From NCBI RefSeq assembly GCF_042477335.2, contig NC_091245.1, positions 118,578,501 through 118,642,500 on the forward strand: DNA of 64,000 nucleotides, given 5' to 3'. The translations under genes and the position numbers were made by a program. The notes below the pieces were generated by a model. The model made no database searches, was not told the origin of the DNA, and saw only the letters and a program-made list of their open reading frames with translations. The DNA is from Ovis canadensis (taxonomy: Eukaryota; Chordata; Mammalia; Artiodactyla; Bovidae). Below, piece after piece: positions 57,590-64,000 of the stretch (position 1 is the stretch's first letter; every line of letters begins with the position of its first letter).

Positions 57590-58440
57590 AAAGAGAAAAC
57601 AACTCTCAGCCTGGAGAGGCCGGGGAGTGCTTCAGCAACGACAGGACATCTCAGCTGGGATTTCAAGGACAGGGGTCAGGGCCAGAACATTGCACACAGA
57701 GAGAAGCATGTGCAGGCCTCAAGGTAGGTGAGGGCATGACACGTTCAAGGTTGTGGAAGTGGAGAACACTATAGTGTTCAATATAGACAAAGAGAAGAGT
57801 AAGGCTAAATAAAGTGGGAGAGACAGAAAAAGCCAGATCACACAGGCCCCCAAGGGAATTGGGACTTTATCCTTAAAGCTATAGCAAGTCCTTAAAGAGT
57901 TTAAGGGAAAGAGAGAAACAGCCAAGTTCAAGTTTCTTTAAATGACTCTGGCTGTAGTTGTAGTGCTGCAAACAAATTATTGATAGAAGGGGAAAGAAGC
58001 AATACAGGAAGACAGCTGGGTCTATTGCAAGAGTCCAGGTGACAGAAGATCATGGTTTGGTGGGGACAGGGATGGGGTAAGCGGGAGATGGAGGGAAGTG
58101 GCTAATCAGAGAGGCCCTTAAGAGGTGAAGGCAAGGGAACCTGCAAATGGGTTGGATAAGCAAGGGAGGCAAAAGGAAGTAGCAAGGATGCATTCCAGAG
58201 TTCCATGTATGCACATGGCTAGATGGTCTGCTGCTAGAGAGTAACCCTCACGAGGGCTGGGCTCTGTTACATTGAGATTTATGTCATTATAACAGGGATG
58301 TCATGTGGGCAGCTGGCGATATGGGTCTGAGGCCCCAAGGCATCTGAGCTGGAAATGTTGAAAAAAAAATCCTCAGAGAGTAATCAACTAAAGCCTTGGT
58401 GCTGCTTAAGATCACCCAGCGAAAAGAGCATAGAAGACGA
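57590..58440 (-). repeat. L2 LINE relic, about 850 bp
   Basis: Minus-strand L2 landmarks: GCCAGATCACACAGGCCCCC, GGGACTTTATCCTTAAAGC, AAATGACTCTGGCTGTAG, TATTGCAAGAGTCCAGGTG, GAAGATCATGGTTTGG. Confidence 0.75.
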
Positions 58441-58714
58441 CAATGGAATCTAAGAAAGTCAACATTTGAACAAGTAAAGTGGCTGTAAAGAATGAGGTAG
58501 GAAGAAAATTTGGAAAATATTTTCTGACAAATTATCTTTTATCAGCTCTGCTTTTAAAAAGAAAAACTGTAAAAGCAGGCAAACTGCCACAGCCAAAGGG
58601 AAAGATAAAAACAAAAAAAGCTCCACTATTCCATTTATATAGTTATTATTCCTTGGATTACCAAGAATTGCTTCAAAATTCTTACTTGGTAAGGTAGCTT
58701 TTTATTCTTTTACA

Positions 58715-59072
58715 AAGCCCATACCATGCTTCCCTTTAGGTAAAGCATACTTCATCGCCAATTGATTTGGGGGTTGGCCATATGACAATGGATGTGAGCA
58801 GATGTGATGTAAATGTCTAGGCAGAAACTTTAAATACACTTGTATCACTTGGCTCCAGCTTTTCTAAATTCCTGCCCCCTGCCATGAGAAGAGCACGCTT
58901 CTTCAACAGGATCCGGAAATGAAAAGATACCTCCAATATAAACCAGTGTAGCCCAGCAAAGCAACAGTTAATTCAGCCCTCAGGGCACATGAGCAAGAAA
59001 TAATGTATGTGATTTTTAACCATGGAGCTTTGCATTCTATTTGTTACTGCAGCAAAATCTGACTAATATACT
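58715..59072 (+). mobile_element. MLT1-type ERVL-MaLR solo LTR
   Basis: MLT1C/D-like order in sense: GGGTTGGCCATATGACAATG, GGATGTGAGCAGATGTGATG, GGCAGAAACTTTAAATAC, CATGAGCAAGAAATAATG, TTTGTTACTGCAGC, CTGACTAATA. It is an ancient non-coding LTR. Confidence 0.8.
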
Positions 59073-59149
59073 TGCCCACAGTGAGATTTCTTTAAAACTA
59101 AATCTGATTATTTCCTATTGTAGAAGGAAGCAAAGGTACTCTGTCTAAA

Positions 59150-59370
59150 ACATATTATACACCCGGCACTAATAAGCCATTGAGAGACATTCTCTCATTT
59201 CACTCCTTGAGACAATTATTTGCATCATTTTATACGAGCAAACTGAGACTCAGATAAGTCAATTATATTTCTCAGGACCACAAAACTAGCAAATAGTATA
59301 AAATGTCAATAGCAACAAAATTTCACTTAACTGATTCCAAAACCTATGCACTCTCCTATTAAAGGCTTTG
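59150..59370 (-). repeat. MIR SINE
   Basis: Minus-strand MIR order: TTCTCTCATTTCACTCCTTG, CATCATTTTATACGAGC, AACTGAGACTCAGATAAGTC, AGGACCACAAAACTAGC. Confidence 0.7.
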
Positions 59371-59374
59371 CTAG

Positions 59375-60105
59375 AAATCAAATGTAGATCTCCTACATGG
59401 GAAACAAGAAAAAAAACAGTGAACCATCAGATCAGAGTCAACTTTAGACTACATTCATATACATGGGTAGTTGTACTGCTGTTGAATAAGCCCAGAGTAA
59501 GCAGCAAGAGGACATTTGCAACTCTGGATCTGAAATATCACATTGCCACGACCTCCACCTTTCTCTCACCAGTTCTCACCTTTCTCAATCGTAGTTGAGA
59601 AAATCAGAGCTGTAAGGTGGAATTTAGTGCTCAAGTCACGTTGCACTGAAAATCGGAAATAAAAGTTGCTTTTTATCTCCATGTCTACAGCCATGTAAAA
59701 CAGGCGACTTTTGTAATACCTCCCGGTGATCACCCCTTATGAATTCATCTTGGTTTTCTCATCTAATCCTTGCTGAATCTCGAGGCAGAATTAAATCTTT
59801 AACATATTAAGTAAGACAAGCAAGATATAGTAATCACTTATCAGTATCCATTTTTCCATTGAAGAGTTATGTGCCTCACCCAGGATTTATTGTTGCCTTG
59901 TAGATCCCCTGATGAGACTTGGTGGGGGCAGATGCGGTGGTTCGTGTAGAGGGAAGGCAGAGGGTTGGAAGTTAGACAAGCCTGGGTTTCAGTTTGAGGG
60001 TTTACATCCGGCTCTACCTCCTCCTAACTTATAACCTTGGGAACTTTATCTCCCTGAGCATCAGTCTCCTAGGTGCAAAGTGTGGATGAAAATGCTAATT
60101 CAGTA
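59375..60105. other. Intergenic stretch without a clear repeat or gene
   Basis: A weak MIR-like + strand pattern lies at about 59960-60090 (CTTTATCTCCCTGAGCATCAG). Nothing else is nameable. Confidence 0.35.
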
Positions 60106-60109
60106 AGCT

Positions 60110-60382
60110 GTCTGAACAGAGAAAGACAAATACCAATTGATATCACTTATATGTGGAATCTAAAAAAATACCACCAAGTAGTGAATATAACAAAAAAGAA
60201 GCAGACCCACAGACACAGAGAACAAACTAGTGGCTGCCAGTGGTGGGGTGGAGGGGCCAGTATAGGGACGGGAGGGTGGGAGGCACACACTGTTGGGTGT
60301 AAGACAGGCTCAAGGAGCTATTGTACAAAATGGGGGAGAACAGCCAGTTTTTTTTTAATAAAATAATTGTAAATTGAAAATA
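60110..60382 (+). repeat. L1 3' end
   Basis: It shows GATATCACTTATATGTGGAA, GCAGACCCACAGACACAGAG and AACTAGTGGCTGCCAGTGG, and ends in a T/A-rich tail. This is the L1 3' UTR. Confidence 0.8.
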
Positions 60383-60594
60383 ACCTTTTAAATTGCATAA
60401 AAACTTATAATTTTTTAAATAAAATTTTTAAGTTGTTTGAGGGTCAAATGAGGTGGAATGTTCACTTCTTCACTGTGGTTCACTGGCCTCTGCCTTGAAC
60501 TGCAAACAGACTCAGTGGCCAGGATGAGAACCCTTTAAAAGCACAGGGGTTACACAGTGCAGTATATCCATTATCATTATCACAGGCACCAACG

Positions 60595-60735
60595 ATGTCA
60601 AGCACCAAAGAGTGAACACCCACTAACCCCAACATTTTTCCAAGTCCTTTCCACACACTATCTCTAATCCTCACAACCTTGAAGCAAAATCAATTATATT
60701 ATACTCATCTTAGAGAGCAATAGCTGAGAGGTTAA
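60595..60735 (-). repeat. MIR relic
   Basis: Minus-strand MIR pattern: CCAAGTCCTTTCCACACAC, CTAATCCTCACAACCTTG, ATACTCATCTTAGAGAGC. Confidence 0.65.
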
Positions 60736-60879
60736 AAGGAGGGTTGGGCCTCCTGTCCCCCGGCTAGTCTCTTTCCCACTGATCACCCTCCCGCTCTCAG
60801 CTGCTAAGCTATGCACCTCTCTCCATTGTTTTCCACGAGACCTCTGGGGAGAAAAAAACACGAACAAATTTCCCTAGCA

Positions 60880-62605
60880 GGACCGCTGTCAAAAAGTATT
60901 GATTGTAAGACTTGCACACTAAAAGCTGTAAATTACTACTGAGAGAAATTAAAGATGATCTAAACAAGTGAGACATTCTGTATTTATGGATTAGAAAACT
61001 TAATATTGTTCAGTTGGCAATTGTCTTCCAAACTGATCAATAAGTTCCACAACACACACACACACACAGAAATCCCAACAGGCTTTTTGCAGAAATTGAC
61101 CAGCTAATATTTACACAGAAATACAAAGAGCCCAGCATAGCCAAAACAACTTGGAAAAAAGAACACAGTTGGGTGGCTTACACTTTCTAATCGCAAATTT
61201 TATCATTAAGCTACCGTAATCAAGGCAGTGTGGTACTGACCATAAAGATAAACATAAATAAATGGGAATGAAACTGAAAGTCCAGAAATAACCCCTCATA
61301 TTTACGGTCAATTGATTTTCAGCAGAGGCACCAAGGCAATTCAAAGGGGAAAAAATAACTTCTTTAAAATGATATGGGATAATTGGACACTTTCATGCTA
61401 AAAGATTAGCTTAGATTCCTACTCACACCATACCTAAAAATTAATTCAAAATTAATCAAATGCCAAATGATTTAACTCAAATGAAATCAAAATTAATCAA
61501 ACAGAGCTAAAACTATAAAAGTTTTAGAAGAAAACTTAAAATCTCCTAAAATCTAGGAGAAATACTTCATGATCTTGAGTATGCAAAAATTTCTTAGATA
61601 AGACACCAAAAGCACAATACCAAAAAAAAAAAAAAAGATAAAGTGGACTTTAGCAAAATTAAACACTTTTGAGCTTCACACCATCAAGAAAGTAAGAAGA
61701 CAAGCTACAGAATCAGAGAAAATGTTTATAAATCATATTTCCAATTAGGAACTTGTATCTAGAATATATTAAGAACTATTACCACTAAATAATAAGTCAA
61801 ACCAACTTAAAAATTGGCAAAATATTTGAAGAGACATGTAGCCAAAGAAGATATATGAATGACAAAAACACTTGAAAAGATGCTCAACATCTTTAATCAT
61901 GAGATAAATTCAAACTAAACCATAATGAGATACCACAGCACACTAAGATCAAAAACACTGATAACGAGTGTTAGGAAAGATGAGGAGAAACTGTAACCTT
62001 CATGAATTTGGGGTGGAAATATAAAATGGTACAGCCACTTTGGAACTCAGTTTGCAGTTTCTTAAAAAGCTAAACATAAATCTGCCGTGTACTCTATGAA
62101 CTCCACTCCAAGAGGTTTACCCAAGAGCAATGACAGCGTGCCCACGCAAACTGGACTAATGATCATAGCAGCATGAGTCATAATAGAAAGTGGACACAAT
62201 CCAGTGGCCATCAGCAGATGAATGGATAAATAAAATGTGGCACATCCATACAATGTAAGGCTATTTGGCAATGAAAAAGGCACAAATGATACCTGCTGCA
62301 GCATGGATGAAGCTCAGAAATATTTGCTAAGTGAAAAAGGCAAGACACAGAAGAACTGCACAGTGTAGACTCTTTCTACATGAAATGTCCAGAAAAGGCA
62401 AAACTACAGAGATGGATGCAGATTTGTGGTTCCCCGAATCTGGGATGGGTGTAGAAACTGACTGTGAACAGGCACAAAAGATCTTTTAGGGGTAATAAAA
62501 ATGTTCTAAAGCTGAATTGTGGTAATGTTGCATAGCCCTGTAAATTTACTAAAACTCATTGAACAGATCAAGTTTATGTTATGTAAATTATACTTCAACA
62601 AATCT
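60880..62605 (+). mobile_element. Old L1M LINE, ORF2 3' part and 3' UTR, about 1.7 kb
   Basis: Landmarks in order: GACATTCTGTATTTATGGAT, CAAACTGATCAATAAGTTCC, ATCCCAACAGGCTTTTTGCAG, CATAGCCAAAACAACTTGG, CAAGGCAGTGTGGTACTG, GTCAATTGATTTTCAGCAG, AGATGCTCAACATC, GTACAGCCACTTTGG, GGATAAATAAAATGTGGCAC. The 3' part ends at TATACTTCAACAAATCTGG. The ORF is ruined by many indels. A (CA)n lies at 61051-61070. Confidence 0.88.
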
Positions 62606-62609
62606 GGGT

Positions 62610-63130
62610 GCTTTTAAAGTCTTAATTGCTTCCTCTGCAAAATATCTCTGACAAGGTGAAGGAGGAAGCCTGGGGGAATCTGCTCCCTGGCCTTGCTCCT
62701 TTCTCTTCTCTAGGAAAAACACCTGAGCCCCTCTGCCTCAGTGCTGAGAGTTGTTTCCCCAGAAGCCCAGAGCAGCTGTGCCCAACTCCTCTACCTCGGT
62801 AACTCTTAACTGCCCCAATTCAGGACTCTGGCAGCAAAGCTCACCTTGCAGAAATACTGTAAGCGTTATAAATACTTTAGGTCCTCAGGGAGCCCTGTCA
62901 GTTCTCTACTATGGCGTCAGTGACCTAGGGCAAGGAAAATTCTATTTCTAGGCATACTGTCTGTGGGCAGCCTCCAGATGATAAACTGTCTCTTTCAGGG
63001 CATGGTTTGGACCCTTAAGACACATGCTCCCTTAAAAGCTGATTCCCCAAGCCAATTGCAGCCCACTCCAGAAAAACAGGATGAATGTATGAAATTTAAA
63101 TAAAAGCCCATTTACCAAATGAGGGGCTGT
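62610..63130. other. Intergenic stretch without a recognised repeat or gene
   Basis: Nothing nameable is seen here. Confidence 0.35.
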
Positions 63131-63132
63131 GG

Positions 63133-63344
63133 AGTGCTTCCAGGTGGGACTAGTGGTAAAGTATCCACCTGCCAGTGCAGGAGACTTAAGAGAGGTGGGT
63201 TTGATCCCTGGATCCAGAAGATCCCCTAGAGGACAGCATGGCAACTCACACCAGGACTCCTGCCTGGAGAATCCCATGGACCGAGGAGTCTGGCAGGCCA
63301 CAGTCCACAGAGTCACAAAGAGTCGAACACGACTAAAGCAAGTT

Positions 63345-63345
<1 letters not shown>
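63133..63345 (+). mobile_element. Bov-tA SINE
   Basis: It runs from GTGCTTCCAGGTGGGACTAG through GGGTTTGATCCCTGG to GAACACGACTAAAGCAAGTT. Confidence 0.93.

Positions 63346-63377
<32 letters not shown>
63346..63377. repeat. (CA)n microsatellite at the SINE 3' end
   Basis: About 15 CA units start directly at the 3' end of the Bov-tA, as often seen with this SINE. Confidence 0.95.
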
Positions 63378-63379
<2 letters not shown>

Positions 63380-63574
63380 GGTTGTGGACCTGGTTTTAGA
63401 GCCGTGTAACCTTCTGCATAATAAAACTATAAAACACCCGGTAAGCTTTTCAAATGTATTAGTGGAGAAGAAAGTTCCTAAATGTATTATAACTGCCAAT
63501 TAAAATATATATTGTTTTATCAAAGTAATATGAATTGGTAACAGAATAAACTCATAAAATCTCAAAAGAAAGAA

Positions 63575-63725
63575 CCCCACCTGGTAAGCTTTTTAAAAAT
63601 ACTGTACCTGTGGGCCCCTCAAAGAGATTTATATTTAACTGGCCAAGAATATGACCTGAACATCAGTATTTTTAAAGCTCTCCAGCGATTCTGCTGTGCA
63701 TCCAAGGCTGAGAGTCACCAGGTTC
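63575..63725 (+). repeat. MER5A-type hAT relic
   Basis: MER5A order: CCACCTGGTAAGCTTTTTAA, CTGTGGGCCCCTCAAAG, GACCTGAACATCAGTATTTTT, GCTGAGAGTCACC. Confidence 0.65.
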
Positions 63726-64000
63726 AGAAGGAGATGGGTGTCAAAACAAAGTTTTCCGTTAGTTACTCATTGAAACCTTAAAATGCATTTCTCTCCGAAT
63801 AAGCACCTTCTTCACATCTAGTAAGAGCAGCAACTGGATTGAGCCAGCTGAATAATGGACCCCGGGATGTTGTCACTTGTGGTATAGATGCTGCCAGTTC
63901 ATCTCTGTTTATCCCAAATGAGTTCATGTTGAGTGTATTGATCCTTAACCATGACACTTGAAAAAAGGGCTAATGCTACTAATGTAACTGGTGGCGAGAG
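63726..64000. other. Window end, no recognised feature
   Basis: Nothing nameable is seen here. Confidence 0.35.

Noticed and set aside
1-64000. An undescribed multi-gene system
   Set aside because: Beyond LRRC52 and the BEX retrocopy, every long open frame is either in a known repeat or has no family signature, and no cluster of related genes is present.

Overview
This window is nuclear DNA from a ruminant, almost certainly a bovid. It holds at least sixteen clear copies of the tRNA-Glu-derived Bov-tA SINE and its Bov-A monomers, two dimeric Bov-A2 elements, two CHR-type SINEs, seven BovB (RTE) LINE pieces, and ruminant L1 3' ends. Bov-tA, Bov-A2 and BovB together are a Pecora/Bovidae signature. 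Cattle is the natural guess, but the sequence alone does not separate Bos from other bovids.

The one conventional gene is LRRC52, on the + strand in two coding exons. Exon 1 (25589-26210) carries the start codon, signal peptide and leucine-rich repeats. A 20.2-kb phase-1 intron follows. Exon 2 (46395-46720) carries the rest of the C-terminal cysteine cap, the transmembrane helix and the acidic cytoplasmic tail. Joined, they predict a 315-residue type I membrane protein, known in mammals as an auxiliary subunit of the sperm SLO3 potassium channel (KSper) and a modulator of BK channels. A GC-rich Sp1-like block lies just upstream, and two overlapping AATAAA signals lie about 135 bp after the stop.

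About 16 kb upstream is an intronless copy of an X-linked BEX-family gene with an intact 128-codon frame (8822-9208). It keeps the family's C-terminal cysteine motif. It is either a retrogene or a young processed pseudogene.

The rest is layered interspersed repeat. 1-25.4 kb is 5' intergenic DNA with old L2/MIR relics, an MLT1 LTR, the BEX retrocopy, an L1 3' end (9.39-10.62 kb), a nearly full-length but dead BovB (13.89-17.28 kb) and a twin-primed L1 (23.27-23.77 kb). 26.2-46.4 kb is the LRRC52 intron, with a second large BovB piece (37.6-39.1 kb), a hAT transposon split by an L1 tail, and several Bov-A insertions, one with a clear target-site duplication. 46.9-64 kb is 3' intergenic DNA with L2 relics, an L1 split by both a BovB and a Bov-tA, a long old L1M (60.9-62.6 kb) and an MLT1 LTR. 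A 130-bp near-perfect tandem duplication sits at 1858-2117.

I found no operon, CRISPR array, tRNA or rRNA gene, or other sign of an undescribed molecular system. The most rewarding items are the intact BEX retrocopy, the near-identical tandem duplication, and the insertions with visible target-site duplications. All repeat names come from recognition by eye, so repeat boundaries are approximate, typically to within 10-30 bp and worse for L2 and MIR.
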